Shown: piece by piece, positions 1-11,265 of the stretch | Layout: every line of letters begins with the position of its first letter | How positions within the stretch are numbered: position 1 is the first letter of the stretch | Origin: Furcasterigmium furcatum | Taxonomy: Eukaryota > Ascomycota > Sordariomycetes > Glomerellales > Plectosphaerellaceae | Direction of reading: 5' to 3' | NCBI GenBank assembly: GCA_001599815.1 | Contig: BCIA01000003.1 | Location: 310,001-374,000 of the forward strand | DNA: 64,000 bases | Made by a program: the position numbers and the translations under genes | The notes under the pieces: model-generated | Seen by the model: the letters and a program-made list of their open reading frames with translations, nothing else | The model's database searches: none | What the model was told of the DNA's origin: nothing

Positions 1-1794
1 TCGAATGCGCTGAAGGACAAGTACGTCGCGCAAATCTCGGTTATCTCAACCTGTGCGTTTGGAAACCAAGTCTGCCATGTGCGCATAAGGTATTCCTGGG
101 TCGTGTAGTGCACCAGGCGGATGATGCCGCTGTCTTGGTCCACCGTGACCAGCCCTGCACAGACGGAAACAAGGTCCTCTGCCAGCGGCATGTTGTCGGG
201 ATCCAGCTCCGTCTCACCTGGCTCAACACAGAGGGCATGCTGGAGCTCCGTGGTGGACAGTGGCCTCATTGCGCAGGTGATCCACGATAGAACTCTCTTG
301 GCAAGTTGCTCCTGATCAGGGAGCTGGCCCGAGATCCGCTGCATCGCGTCGTTATATGCACGATCGTACGCCTTGTTACCGGTGTATAGTGTTTTCAGAG
401 CTGCTCGAACGGTCTTGGGCGCGCTTTTCCCCTTCAAAGAGTCGAGATGCAATTGCGCGAGGAGGAACCTAGTCCAATGGGTCAGCAAGGCCCTATTAGA
501 TAGGTAAGCAAGGGTCGACATACATCCCATCGACAGTCTCGACAATCTTTTTGATGATATCCTCTTGCAATTCCGGACTCCGGGCAACACACAGAGGCAG
601 ATTTGACATGTTGCCTTCAAGGTACCTCCGGACATCTGCAGGATGAGCCCGGATCTCCAGTGAGAGGCCCTCCTTGAATATTTCAGTTATTTCCGGGTTG
701 GCTCTCGAGGTCGCAAAGATATTCGCTCCGGAGCTGTTTTGCAAGGCGAAGACTTCCCTCAGGAAATGGACTCGACTGCCGTCAGACAACTGGCATTCGT
801 CGAGAGCATCGACGATGATGAACACTCTCAAAAACAGACTCGCCACAGCCTGCAGGGCCCCGGACAGCTCGTCAATCGATGGCCGTGTCTTGCCCTTATG
901 CTTGTCATACAGACTTCTGACGCACTCTGGTAGGGCTGCCTGATCCTGTGATAGCTGCCGGAGGAGGCTGGAAAGTAAATCTTGAGCCTTCTGCTCTGTG
1001 TGCCGCCGGAAGTTGCAGAACAGGTAGGCGATGCCGACGTCGTCCCCGAAGTGCCCTTGGAGGTTGTTGACCACAACCGATGCAAGGATCGTCTTGCCAG
1101 CTCCAGGGATGCCTGGACAGAACAGGGCCTCTTTTGCAGTTGCGGTCCACTGTCGGTACTCCTCCGAATCTAACAGCCATTGTCCGGTGCCTGGTTGGTG
1201 GCGTCCGATGAAATCACTCTGCTGGGTGCTGTAGTCGACCGTTGTAATCCAGTCGAGGACTGCCTGATTCTCCCGGTCTGTTTGCCAAGCTTGGTGCTCC
1301 TTTCTCGCCTCTGTGACCTCCTTGTGAATGTGGACACCGAGGGCGAGGGTGTCCAATGCCACCAAGTTGTTTAATGTCTGGCACTGGCGCTGAAGATTCT
1401 CGACCGATTCTCTTGTTCTCTTCGCCAGAAAGGCTCCTTTTATCCGCTCCCAACCAATTTGGTGGCCTTGAGCTCCCTTTTTCAGGTCATCGAGAAGGCT
1501 CTCCAAGTCCTGCTTGCAAGCTGACACCATCACTGAAGTGTCTGTAGGCTGTGTGGTGCCTCCGAGCTGGGCGAGAAGCGCAGAATGTTTGCCGATGAAG
1601 GCATTCTTGAAATCGGCATCCACGAGGATGCTGGCGTGTGTCTCGGACAGAACGGTTCTGAGGGCTTGGATCTCGGCCATGAAGCGTCCGGTGTCCGCTG
1701 GCGCATCTTTCCAGTCCAGTCCAAGTCTGACGACTTCCCGGGCGATCTGACTGGCGACGCCAATGACACCAACAATCCCGAATGGATCGGCCAT
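1..1794 (-). CDS. NLR-like NACHT STAND protein (3' end beyond window)
   Basis: Seen: exon 1 is 524-1794 and exon 2 is 1-468. The intron 469-523 (55 nt) has a GTATGT donor, a CTGAC branch site and a CTAG acceptor. The start is the ATG at 1794 (MADPFGIVGV); the frame is open upstream to 2100, but the sequence there looks non-coding. About 579 residues are visible. Residues 1-60 resemble the SesA/HeLo-like N-terminal domains of fungal NLRs. The Walker A motif GIPGAGKT is at 228-235 and the Walker B motif FIIVDALDEC at about 325-334. After the splice the frame continues FLLAQLHLDSL, then the winged-helix-type segment RLVHYTTQEYL typical of fungal NACHT-ankyrin proteins. Known: such STAND NTPases act in heterokaryon incompatibility and non-self recognition. 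Inferred: C-terminal repeats (ankyrin or similar) lie outside the window. The family call is secure; the ligand and effector output are unknown. Confidence 0.85.
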
Positions 1795-2610
1795 TTCTAT
1801 GTCGGTACGCGGCGGCTTGATGAGGGTTTCTGATTCATCGGTAGGAAAAGTGGTCAAGATCGGATATGAGCGACGGGAGGTCACAGTCGGAGCGGGGTCG
1901 GCTGAAAATACAATTACAGTAAGGCTGCGAGCTCTGACTGGTTCATATTTCGACTGCACCAGGCTGAGCCTTGTGCTGCATATGATTGGAGGCGAATTGC
2001 GCCATTCTCGACTCTCGAGGAGACATATTGGGTGAACCCAGGTGGCCTTCGAGCGTGCCCCTTTTCTAATTTTAAGGTTCATCTTGTGTCCTCTGCTCAT
2101 GTATAATAACTGCTAAGAGCCTGGTACCTACTTACTCTTTTAAGCATTATGTCGCCGCTGGTAAGGAGTGACTGCCACCCGGATAGTCTGTCTTACTCCG
2201 GTGCTGTGTCTTGTGAGCGTTGTCGGCAACAGACGAAGGGTATGCGCATAATGAGATGCAAGTCTGTAACACAAGATCAGACAAGACATATTATCATCAG
2301 CCCTCCATTCCCCTGGTCTATCTTTTCACACACCACATCATTAATAAGTGATAGGTAATCCCTGGATGCGACTTGGCCTGTGCATGGCACCCATGACAAT
2401 GATCCTTGCAGTCACGTGGAACTTTGGTTCGATGCTACTATACTTAGGAGTTCGACTCCCACGGCATTTCTGACACGGAAAACGGCCCCCAACGTGTCTT
2501 CTCTTCACCATTTTCCTTCACAATCACGCCTCAAACACGCTGGAGCACTCATAATAAATACGACTTCCACAGCTGCGAGGACTCCTACAGATGAGAAGGA
2601 GCCGCAACCC
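1795..2610. promoter_or_regulatory. Divergent intergenic region (NLR gene / Zn2Cys6 gene)
   Basis: These 816 bp separate the starts of two divergently oriented genes and presumably hold both promoters and 5' UTRs. I see no convincing coding exon, tRNA or repeat. The short open frames here lack any family motif. Confidence 0.5.
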
Positions 2611-4290
2611 ATGTCTAGATCAAAGTCCGGTTGCATCACCTGCAGGTTCGCCCACTTGGCTTACGCCCTCTCACCCCCCTGTCTGCTCTCGGCATGAGCT
2701 TACCCGGCCGACAGGATCCGGCGCGTCAAATGCGACGAGGCAAAGCCGCACTGCCAGAGATGCCGCGCATCTAAGCGCACTTGCGATGGCTACCTGACGC
2801 CAGAGAACGCCATGTCGCGGCGCGAGCTGGCCGAGGCAGTCAAGGCGATCTCATCGACCGGGCAGGTGGCGCGGGCGCTGGCACAGGTCCCGTCGTCGGG
2901 CAACCCCCGAGCCAGGAGGGTGGTGCCCGGCGATGCTGCGTTCTTCGACCTTTTCCGCCGTGGGACCATAGCCGGCACGAACGACACGCTGCCGACCGAC
3001 TTCTGGCAGCGGGATGTCATGCAGCTGGCGCACAGCGAGCCGGCCCTCTGGCACGCGACCGTCGCCCTCGGCAAGCTGCACGCCAAGGTCGACGCAGAGA
3101 CGCGGGAGGGCCGAATGGCAGCCGAGGCCATGGGGCGGCAGGCCGTCAAGCACTACATCCAGGCGATGGCGCTCGCCCGAGACCTCGACGCGCTGCCCAA
3201 ATACGTTATCCTTTCCGTCGTACTTAGCGCGATAGCGAGCATGCTCGGGCGCTGGGGCGACATGCAGACGCACGTCCTGTCGGGGCTGCGCATGCTGGTG
3301 ACCGACGGCGCCGAGGTCGACAGCGTCAGGATGCTCGGCGCGGCGGTGCTGAGGATGGACCTGCAGGCCATGACGGCGTACATGGACCCGACGCAGCCGT
3401 ACCCGTTCCACACGTCGCGCGCTCTCTTCGACGTGGAAATGTTCCTACAAACGCGCATCGTTCATGGCCTCACCATCGAGAAGCTGTCGTCGGACCTCTT
3501 CGCCATCGGACGGGCCTTCTTCCTGCTTGATGACGGCCTGCTCGCAGGCTACGTGCCGCAGGGGCCCTGGCTCACGAAGATCGAAGGCCTGTTGCGGCGT
3601 TTGGCAACCTTGGAGGGCCGCCTGGCTGCGATGGAGTTCTGGCACCGCCCCTCGGCGAGCGAGGAGCAGGCGATGTTGTCTCTGCGGCTGTTCCACGTGA
3701 TCATGCGCATGCTGACCGGGGCTGGACCGCGCGGGCCTGCGTCCCGCTTCGATCGTTTTCTGGGCCACTGGGAGTATGCCGTACGGCTCGCGGCGTCGAT
3801 CCAGGCGCGCATGAGGCGTAAGACCACTTCGCGCGGCGTCAGCCTCGAGCCGGGCATGATCGTCGCCCTGCAGCAGATTACCCATCACTGCAGGCACCAC
3901 TCGCTACGGCACGCCGCCCTCAGGATCCTCGCCGAGGCGAACAGGGTCGAGTCCATGTGGAGGAGTGACACCACCTACTATGTCCAGAATGCCATAGTCG
4001 CCGTCGAGGAAGAGTCTATAGGCACCGTGTCGGCCCCGGTGTACGAGCCCGCGCTGCTCGACGGGCCATCCTCGTTTGTGCCGTGGAGCGACTGGGCCCA
4101 GGAAGAGTTCTCACCGGCCACCACACTGCACTGGCGTGACCAGCCCGTGATTACGGAGGAGATGCGGGTTGCGCAGATTTTGGCGACGACGCACCCCGAC
4201 AAGAGGTGTGTCGATTTGAGCTTGATCATGGCCTCGGCGGACGAAGCTGAGCCCGAGGAGCGGGTGAGGAAATTACGGGTGACATACTGA
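2611..4290 (+). CDS. Zn2Cys6 transcription factor
   Basis: Seen: exons 2611-2645 and 2715-4290, giving 536 aa. The 69-nt intron splits the Arg codon after CITC; joining the exons restores a complete binuclear zinc cluster (CITCRIRRVKCDE, then HCQRCRASKRTCDGY; spacing C-x2-C-x6-C-x6-C-x2-C-x6-C) at about residues 8-36. The donor reads GTTCGC, which is weak but is the only choice that completes the motif. The in-frame ATG at 2611 (MSRSKSGC) gives the usual short lead before the cluster; an upstream in-frame ATG at 2380 is less likely. The remaining ~490 residues are helical, like the fungal regulatory regions (Fungal_trans_2 type) of C6 proteins. Role: nuclear DNA-binding regulator; its target genes are unknown. 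It is not obviously paired with a pathway gene. Confidence 0.88.
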
Positions 4291-4421
4291 GGGTTTGAGA
4301 CGGAATGCCGAGCGAGTTTATTAGAGAAGGCTATCATCACAGTCCTGGGAGAGTCAGCACGATATCATGTACGCATATTTTCTGGTTGTTCTACCTTATC
4401 CAAAAAGCGCAAGCCGAACGG

Positions 4422-5033
4422 CTAATACCCCAGGGCCATGCTCAGGACGCGCGAGATCGTTTGGGCGGACGTGAACTCGAGCCTCCAGATCCTCCTGATG
4501 ATGCCTCGAACCGGGTTGTCCACGCTGACAGGAGGGTACTCCCCCCGCTGCAGGCTCTCCCGGACCTGCTCGTCCCCGATCGTCCCATACGGCAGCGCCC
4601 ATTCCGTTATCTCGCTGATTGCCGTTCCGAGAGCGAAGAGCTCCCTCGCGAGGTCGCCTTCCGGGGTGACCCCCTCTGGTAGAGAGTAGCGGGACTCGTA
4701 GTCTGCAATGAGGTCGGGGTATACGCCAGCCAGGCTGGACCCGGCAAAGTTGCAGAGTTTGATGTCGAGCTCGTCCGAGATGAGAATGTTCCGGGTTGAG
4801 ACGCCTCCCCAGATGATGCCGCGGCGGTGGATGTGGTGCAGTACTTCGGCGAGGTCATGAGCCATCCTGATGCGCTTCTCCATGGGGGGAGGTTCCCTCT
4901 GCTGGATGTAGTCTCGTAGAGTGACATGGGGGCCGTTTTCGTTCCCAGAAGCCGAGTCAAGCTGAATGTACGGATGAGAGCCGAGGGCTTTGTTGATGGC
5001 GAGTTGCCGTTCGGTCAATTGTAGGCCGGACAT
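4422..5033 (-). CDS. Truncated protein-kinase-like protein (predicted pseudokinase)
   Basis: Seen: 203 aa from the ATG at 5033; the frame stays open upstream to 5237 without another ATG. The C-lobe of a fungal Ser/Thr kinase-like family is recognisable: LHHIHRRGIIWGG followed by VSTRNILI (catalytic-loop position, residues 66-85), then KLCNFAGSS (DFG position, 92-100) and a helical C-lobe. Three key positions are changed compared with the family pattern: the catalytic-loop Asp is Gly77, the DFG Asp is Asn95 and the DFG Gly is Ala97. No glycine-rich loop or VAIK Lys is present, so the N-lobe is missing or lies in unrecognised upstream exons. Inference: catalytically dead, either a decayed gene or a regulatory pseudokinase. 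The start is uncertain. Confidence 0.65.
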   Translation of the reverse strand: MSGLQLTERQLAINKALGSHPYIQLDSASGNENGPHVTLRDYIQQREPPPMEKRIRMAHDLAEVLHHIHRRGIIWGGVSTRNILISDELDIKLCNFAGSSLAGVYPDLIADYESRYSLPEGVTPEGDLARELFALGTAISEITEWALPYGTIGDEQVRESLQRGEYPPVSVDNPVRGIIRRIWRLEFTSAQTISRVLSMALGY

Positions 5034-5658
5034 GTCAATTGAGGTCAAAGTTGGTAGTTGGGGCCAGGGCAGCGACGAAGACTCTGCTTGACAAGTTGAA
5101 AGATCTGTCCGCGATGCTTTGTTGACGGGGGCAGGGAGGGGAAGTCGTCGTAAGACAAGAAGAGAATTACACCGCTTTTTCAGGCGCCTGGAAGTCACTT
5201 GCTGTGCCGTAAGAATCCCGTATCCACAGCGGCACAATGTTGTCTTTCAGGCTGTTTCAAGCCGCGATGACATGAGCCTAGTTGTCCATCTTCTTCCACT
5301 TGTCAACCCTCATCGTGCTGTTGAGGGAAGCCTCAGCTCTCACTCATCACCCCAAGGTGGGCTGGATTAAGGTTAGGTCAGTGATGGAGAAAGGCCCCCC
5401 GCGTTGGAAGTTTGTTCCAATTTAGGACTTTGGATATTATTTCAGGCATGATCCCATGCGTAGCATTGGGTGGAGGTCTGTCCATAATCGAACCCCTGCT
5501 CGCTCGTCCGCCCTACCAATCGGGTATTTCAGAAGGAAATGACTCGGCAAAGATTTGCCTCGTATAGATGGATGAATGTAAGCGCGTGAGACTCGCAGTT
5601 CTCCTGCTCCCTCACCATCCCAACCCTCAGACATCACGCCTCGATCACCGCCGACGAG
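5034..5658. promoter_or_regulatory. Intergenic region upstream of two divergent genes
   Basis: These ~625 bp hold the 5' ends of the pseudokinase gene (possible missing N-lobe exons between 5034 and 5237) and of the secreted-protein gene. No RNA gene or repeat is visible. Confidence 0.4.
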
Positions 5659-6204
5659 ATGCGGGCGTCCTTTCTCACGGCTCTCGTAGCCGCCGCCATC
5701 AACCTGGCGATGGTCGCCGCAGACGGCTTCACCGCCCCCCCTGCCGGCGAAATCCTCGACGTCTCGGGGCCCATCACAGTCGCCTGGGCCAAACCAAACA
5801 AGCCGTCCGACGAATGGACCGGCCTCGTCAACGTCACCGCAATGTTCTACTGGGTCGGCAAGGGGAAAGACAACGCGTGGTTCTACGATGTCGCGACGAA
5901 CCAGCCAAACGACCGCGCCGGCGAGGCCGAGTGGGATCCCGACGGCATTCGCGACTTTCTCAAGGAGAACGGTACCGACTACGCAGTGTCCGTCGTCTTC
6001 ACGGGGAACTACGACAAGATCCCCCCGAGCGAGGTTCGCGACGGGCATCATGAGGGCAGAGGCTGGTTGACGGACGAGTTCGAGATCAAGGGGTATGCCG
6101 CACCGGACCGAAGTGGTGCTGCACTGCCCAGGGCTGCTTGGGGCGCCATCGCCCTTGGTGTTTTGGCGCAGATCTTGTTGAATGTCGACTTGGCAAGCAG
6201 TTGA
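5659..6204 (+). CDS. Small secreted, probably GPI-anchored protein
   Basis: Seen: a single-exon frame of 181 aa. The N-terminus is a clear signal peptide (about residues 1-22, ending near MVAADGF). The mature part has an Ig-like beta-rich look with the motif GEILDVSGPITVAWA, reminiscent of the N-terminal domain of Kre9/Knh1-like and Ser/Thr-rich cell-wall proteins. NVT and NGT sequons are present. The C-terminal ~25 residues are hydrophobic (AWGAIALGVLAQILL), which fits a GPI-attachment signal or a single membrane anchor, although the extra residues VDLASS after it are unusual. Inference: cell-wall or plasma-membrane surface protein of unknown function. The start ATG follows a pyrimidine-rich leader and is the first one giving a signal peptide. 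Confidence 0.7.
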   Translation: MRASFLTALVAAAINLAMVAADGFTAPPAGEILDVSGPITVAWAKPNKPSDEWTGLVNVTAMFYWVGKGKDNAWFYDVATNQPNDRAGEAEWDPDGIRDFLKENGTDYAVSVVFTGNYDKIPPSEVRDGHHEGRGWLTDEFEIKGYAAPDRSGAALPRAAWGAIALGVLAQILLNVDLASS

Positions 6205-6899
6205 TCATTTGAGTTCAACCATGACCATCTCAAGCCGGAGACGTCGTCCTCCTGTATTGAGTTCGATGGACTCGTCAACACTTGGCCACGGTCAGCCAAA
6301 GTCGTCGATATTCTGTCACACCTGGCTAACATCCTGGAGGGCTGGAGGTCACCACTTTTGGGCGGCTCCTGGAATTTCCAGGTCCGCTCTGCATGATATT
6401 CGGGTTACGGCGTCTTGTGATGTTAGTCACTATGCTTTTCTGTGTATATTCTTTCGTATTGTTAGTCCTCATATTGACTGATGGCCCCTGAGGTTTCGGT
6501 GCTGCTGGGCTTAGTAAATTTTGATGATATTTGTGACGATCAGTTGAATCTGGATACACATAGATACCTTGGTGCTTATTGTGGTTCTTGGTGGAGGAGG
6601 CACGATACTGATAAAATTCACGGAAAGGTGCTTCAGGGGCGACGCCGGAGGTGGAGGCAACGGGTCGGAAGAAGACGAAGAGTCGGAACAGTTCTAAGGG
6701 ATCAGCAGTGAGTTTCGGGTCATTCTTTCGATGATTCTATGAGATGTTCCTGCAAAATAGTGGGAGGAGGAGGTGTTTGTGAAGCTGAAGTCTCGTGCCA
6801 GTTTCCAAGGCGTTACCATGCACTAACCCACACGGGCTGAGGACTACCGGGGCAGAGTTGGACTAAGACATGTGTTCTGACGAGATTGAATTAACTATT
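6205..6899. other. Intergenic stretch, no gene recognised
   Basis: These 695 bp lie between the 3' ends of two convergent genes. Composition is locally AT-rich around 6400-6560. Short frames (for example 6481-6711) have no start context or family motif. Confidence 0.5.
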
Positions 6900-8117
6900 T
6901 TACTTGGCTTGAGAAGCCTCCGCCTCCGCCTCCGCCAGTGCCTCCGTCCTGGACCTGCTCGCAGGGTCAAAGTACGGCCTCTCGCCGATGCCGACGACAC
7001 GGTGGCCGACGCGGTCTCCCAAGAAATCGTAGTCGTTCGTGGCGCTGTGGAAAACGCTGCGGTTATCCCAGATGGCTTCACATGGTTAGCTTTGTCCCGT
7101 TTTGATCCCGTCACTCAAGTCCACATACCGATATCATTATCGTTCTTCCACTTGTAGCGGACCTGTAGGTCGTGGTTGTCCAGGATGACGCGGTGGAACG
7201 AGTCCAGCAGCGCCCTGCTCTCGCGCTCACTCAGCTCGTTGATGCGCGTCGGGAACCCGCCGACGGCGAACAGTGACTTCCACCCCGTCACGGGGTTCGT
7301 CCGCACGACCGGGTGGATGGCCGTCAGCTCTCGGCCGGCGTTGCCCGGGTTGCCGCGCGGGCCCTCGAAGATGGTGTACTTGTCCGGGTGCTCCTCCGCG
7401 TTCTTGAGGAAGCCCGAGCCCTTGAAGGTGGCGGTGAGGCCCTCGAAGAACTGGCGGTAGGGGTCACTGTAGCGGTCGTAGATCTCGTAGCCCGACGCCC
7501 ATAGCGTGTCGCCGCCGTTGGAGGGGCGCTTTGTCAGGCGCAGGCTGGTGTAGTCGGCGGGCGCGGCCTCGAATTGGATGTCGCTGTGCCAGCTCGCGGC
7601 GCCGCCCCGCCGCTCGTCGCGGTCCTTCGGCTTGCCCTTGCCAAGGTACTTCTGGGAGATGGACGAGATGGTGCTGATCTCGCGGTCCGGCACGCCGAAC
7701 TCGTGGGTCGTGTTCAGGAAGGGGTGCGTGTGCAGCGTTGACTCCGAGGGCTTGCCGGAGAGCTCACCGAGCTTCTGGATGAACACCTTCTGCAGGTCGT
7801 CCGTGAGGTTGTCCTGGGCACGGAAGATGACCACGCCGCGCTGGGAGACTGAGACTTGTTAGTCTTCATAGGCTTGGGCTGTGATTCGTGTTTCTGATCG
7901 ACCCACTCGTGATGGCGAGGTCACGCAGCAGCGCATCGGCGTCCTCGGCGTTGATGATGTCGTCAACCAAGTTGACGTCGAAGAACTCCCGCCCGATGAC
8001 CGGGGTCGTGTCCTCCTGCTTGAAGCGATCAAGCGCGCCGCTCAGCGACAGGGGCTTGGGGGGTCCGGCGAGACGAACCGCCTCTACCTGAGCTGTTATG
8101 GTTGTCTCGGTCGCCAT
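6900..8117 (-). CDS. TauD/JLP1-type 2-oxoglutarate, Fe(II)-dependent dioxygenase
   Basis: Seen: exons 7907-8117, 7129-7848 and 6900-7075 (introns 58 and 53 nt), 368 aa. Joined frames give ISQRGVVIFRAQDNL across intron 1 and NDNDIAIWDNRSVFH across intron 2, both classic TauD-family sequence. The Fe(II) ligands are visible as His158-x-Asp160 (SWHSDIQFE) and distal His320 (NRSVFHSAT); Arg336 (VGHRVVG) fits the 2-oxoglutarate anchor. Known: TauD and yeast Jlp1 oxidise taurine and other alkylsulfonates to release sulfite for sulfur nutrition; other members act on 2,4-D or alkyl sulfates. The gene is divergent from a Dal5-family permease, which supports a role in sulfonate (organosulfur) assimilation. 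The exact substrate is inferred, not shown. Confidence 0.92.
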
Positions 8118-8340
8118 GGCTAAGATTTCAAGTACTACAACTTCACCGCTGTTAAGTATTAGGCGTCAAGACAGAAAACCGGACGACAAGGGCCGCTTTG
8201 CGCTTTATTAATACTTGAAGACGATCGTCCCAAAGGCGACATCGGCTCAGCCTCTCGAGTCCTCGTCCCTCGGCACTCAGCTGTTCCCACTTGGCGCAAT
8301 CGTCATCGGATGATCCGATCACGACACCATCCGACGCTAT

Positions 8341-8357
8341 CATGACTCGGCGTCATG
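8341..8357. promoter_or_regulatory. Inverted repeat, possible operator
   Basis: CATGAC-TCGGC-GTCATG: two perfect 6-bp arms with a 5-bp spacer, about 220 bp upstream of the dioxygenase ATG and 590 bp upstream of the permease ATG. The TGAC half-sites resemble bZIP-type sites; the binding factor is unknown. Confidence 0.35.
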
Positions 8358-8802
8358 CGGGGACATGGATGTTCAAAGACATCAGCGTGGATGAAAATGA
8401 CGACAGTATCGGCAACAGTGAGAATGTATGTCGCCGTGAGGCCGTGAGGGCTTTCTCCTCGGAGCCGGCTGTATACCGCCCAAACACGGGCAGTTTGCCC
8501 CCTTATTGCATGTAGCTCATGGGTCTGACGGCTAATTCTGGGTATAGGTATGTATGTTCAGCGGGGGATCGCGAATCAGAAGCCGTGCTCCTGAAGCAGC
8601 AAGGTAACGTCGGCGCAGGGTCAGATCACGACACCGGGACTGTTTCCCGCCCAGCATTCATCTCCCCGCTGATCTACCAAGAGTCTCTCCAAGCGAGCAC
8701 CGCGCTGTTGGGATCGCACTCTCTACGCGCTGCCAGAACAGAGAGAATGACCGGAGATGCACTTCAAGAGGCGGGTCTGTATTGCAGCCATGTTTGGCGA
8801 CA

Positions 8803-8809
8803 TATAAAA
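8803..8809 (+). promoter_or_regulatory. TATA-like box upstream of ACS permease
   Basis: TATAAAA, 140 bp before the ATG at 8949, in the expected range for a fungal core promoter. Confidence 0.45.
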
Positions 8810-8948
8810 GCGAAATGCCGTGATGGCGAGGGAGTATGGACGGGGAGGCAAACGAAAAAGCATTTAAGGGCTGCTCGTTCGTCCCCGGGGACATTAGGAG
8901 AACAGAACCACAGGCACTCAGCTGAATTCGAAGAAAACCGAGCTCACA

Positions 8949-11004
8949 ATGGGGCAGCCAGAGACTCACCAGCCGCCAGGCAAGAACGAAGAGGTCTCGG
9001 GACCCAGGGAGCGCATCACTGCTGTCTCTACTGACTCCGAGACCGAAAAGACACCTCCCCCGACTATTGTCGGCGGTGCTTCGCTCGGTCTCGCGCCGCC
9101 CGAGGAACCCCGTAGCTGGTGGCAGCGTAGTGCCAAGCAAGAGGACGATGCCATCGCCACCCGCCAGTCGGTCTTCGACGACGCAGCCGTCGCCCAGCAT
9201 TATCAGCCACGCCCTGACTGGGAGAACCTCCACAGGTTCGATCCCAAGGAGAGATGGACCGTCAAAGAGGAGCGAAGTGTGATTCGCAAGATCGACATCC
9301 GCATCATGATCTTCACCTGTATCATGTTCATGGCCCTCGAGCTCGACCGCTCCAACATCGCCCAGGCCCTGTCTGACAACTTCCTGCCCGATCTGGGCAT
9401 GGACACCAACGGTACGTGTCTGCATACTCGCCGTACCTAGAGGGGTCCCTTGCTGATGTGCCAATCCAGACTTCAACCTGGGTATGACCGTGTTCAGGCT
9501 TACCTTCCTATGCGCTGAGCTCCCGTCGCAACTTGTCAGCAAGTATCTCGGGCCAGACCGCTGGATCCCAATGCAGTTGTGCCTGTGGAGTTTGGTATCT
9601 GCCGTACGTTGCCTTCTGAACATATGCGCGGTCCCATAGATCACAACTAACCGCTCCGCGAAACAGGGCCAGTTCTGGCTGGACGGAAAAGCGTCCTTCC
9701 TGGCCTGCCGCGCACTCCTCGCTCTCTTCCAAGGAGGGTTCATCCCCGATACTATCCTCTATCTCAGTTACTTCTACACGTCGACCGAGTTGGCGGTGCG
9801 CCTGGCTTTCTTCTGGACCGCCTATAACGTGGCAGATATCATCGGTGGCTTCCTAGGCGCGGGCCTCCTGCAGCTCCGAGGACTGCACGGATTGGCAGGC
9901 TGGAGGTGGCTGTTCCTGATCGAGGTTTGTTACATCAACCAACAGGAGATCACGTTCCTGTGAATCCGAAACTGACGCTCGACAGGGACTGCTGACGCTC
10001 GTTGTTGGCTTCTTCGCGTGGTTCCTCATGCCTGCCGGACCAACGCAGACGTCCGGCATTCTTCGTGGCAAAGCCGGGTGGTTCACCGAACGGTACGTCC
10101 GACTTACTCGAAGAGACACAAGATAAACCAGCCACTAACAGAGGCACCCATAGCGAGGAGCGCATCATGGTTAATCGCGTCATCCGCGACGATCCCAGCA
10201 AGGGCGACATGCACAATCGTCAGCCCATCACGCCGAGGCTGCTCTGGGCGTCGTTGAAGGACTATGATCTCTGGCCGCTGTACGCCATCGGTCTGACGTT
10301 CCTCCTGCCGGGCTCTCCACCAGCGACCTACCTCACATTGACGCTGCGCGGCCTGGGCTTCAACGTGCTCATCACCAACCTGCTCACCATCCCGCAGACC
10401 GTACTCTCCATCGGAACCCTGCTGGGCTACACGTACCTCGCCGAGAGGTGGAAGGAGAGGGCGCTGCTCGGCGCCGCCGCACAGCTCTGGAGGCTTCCCT
10501 TCCTGATCTACCTTTACGTGGTAGACATCACCAAGGTGAACCGATGGATGTCGTTCGGCGTTCTGACATTGCTATTAGCTGCACCTATCGGTATGTAAAG
10601 ACAGGGCTGGGGGTCTCCCCCAAAACGATGATATGATGCGAAGATCTAACGCTGTCTTAGCTCATCCAATCCAAGTCGCTTGGAACTCCCGTAACTCCAA
10701 CACGGTCCGACTCCGAACAGTGTCCGCGGCGCTGTACAACATGTCAGTGCAGGCGTCAGGTATCATGGCCGCCAATGTCTACCGCCAACACGATGCGCCG
10801 CGGTACCTTGAAGGCAACAAGAACCTTCTAGCTATTCTCTCGATGAACGTCGTACTGTACATCCTGACGAGGGTGTATTATACCTGGCGTAATAACAGTC
10901 GGGATAAGATCTGGAACAGCATGGACGACGCGCAGAGGAAGAACTACCTGGAGACGACAAAGGATCAAGGAAACAAGAGGCTGGACTTTAGATTCGCGTA
11001 CTAG
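8949..11004 (+). CDS. MFS permease, anion:cation symporter (Dal5/Liz1/Seo1) family
   Basis: Seen: six exons, 8949-9411, 9470-9603, 9667-9924, 9986-10092, 10154-10590 and 10661-11004, giving 580 aa. All junctions keep frame. Family hallmarks: cytosolic N-terminus, then a first membrane segment followed by LELDRSNIAQALSDNFLPDLGM; LIEGLLTLVVGFF at the loop after TM6; AHPIQVAWNSRNSNTVRLR in the second half; and the typical tail RVYYTWRNNSRDKIWNSM ending in RLDFRFAY. Twelve membrane segments are expected in the plasma membrane. Known members carry allantoate, nicotinate, pantothenate or sulfonates (yeast Soa1). Divergent pairing with the TauD-type dioxygenase makes uptake of a sulfonate or related anion the best guess. 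Substrate is not readable from sequence. Confidence 0.9.
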
Positions 11005-11265
11005 TACTTTCTTGCCATCTGACACTAGAAGTGAGTGGTCTCTTCTGGTCTTCGACCGGTGAGCCGCTTGCGAAGTCAACCAACCTGGCACAACGAAACA
11101 CGGTCAGAGAGATAGAGTACGGCTTGCATGCCGGCATCAGATACAATACATCTCATAACAACATCATCGCCTTGATCTTGCTGTTGGCTGCAAATATTCA
11201 GCACTTCCAGCCGTGAACAGGTATAGAATAGGCTTGTTCACGCTGAAACCGCGTACCCAAAACCT

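Larger units (their letters stand above)
8118..8948. promoter_or_regulatory. Divergent promoter between dioxygenase and ACS permease
   Basis: This 831-bp bidirectional region has no convincing coding exon. It contains a perfect inverted repeat, arms CATGAC/GTCATG with a TCGGC spacer, at 8341-8357, and a TATA-like box at 8803-8809 on the permease side. Co-regulation of the two genes from here is an inference from their orientation. Confidence 0.6.

Noticed and set aside
2430..2475. TTCGA-containing hairpin resembling a tRNA T-arm
   Set aside because: No D-arm, anticodon arm or acceptor pairing could be built around it.
8658..9743. 361-codon minus-strand frame over the first ACS permease
   Set aside because: Antisense to exons and introns of a gene supported by motifs across five splice junctions.
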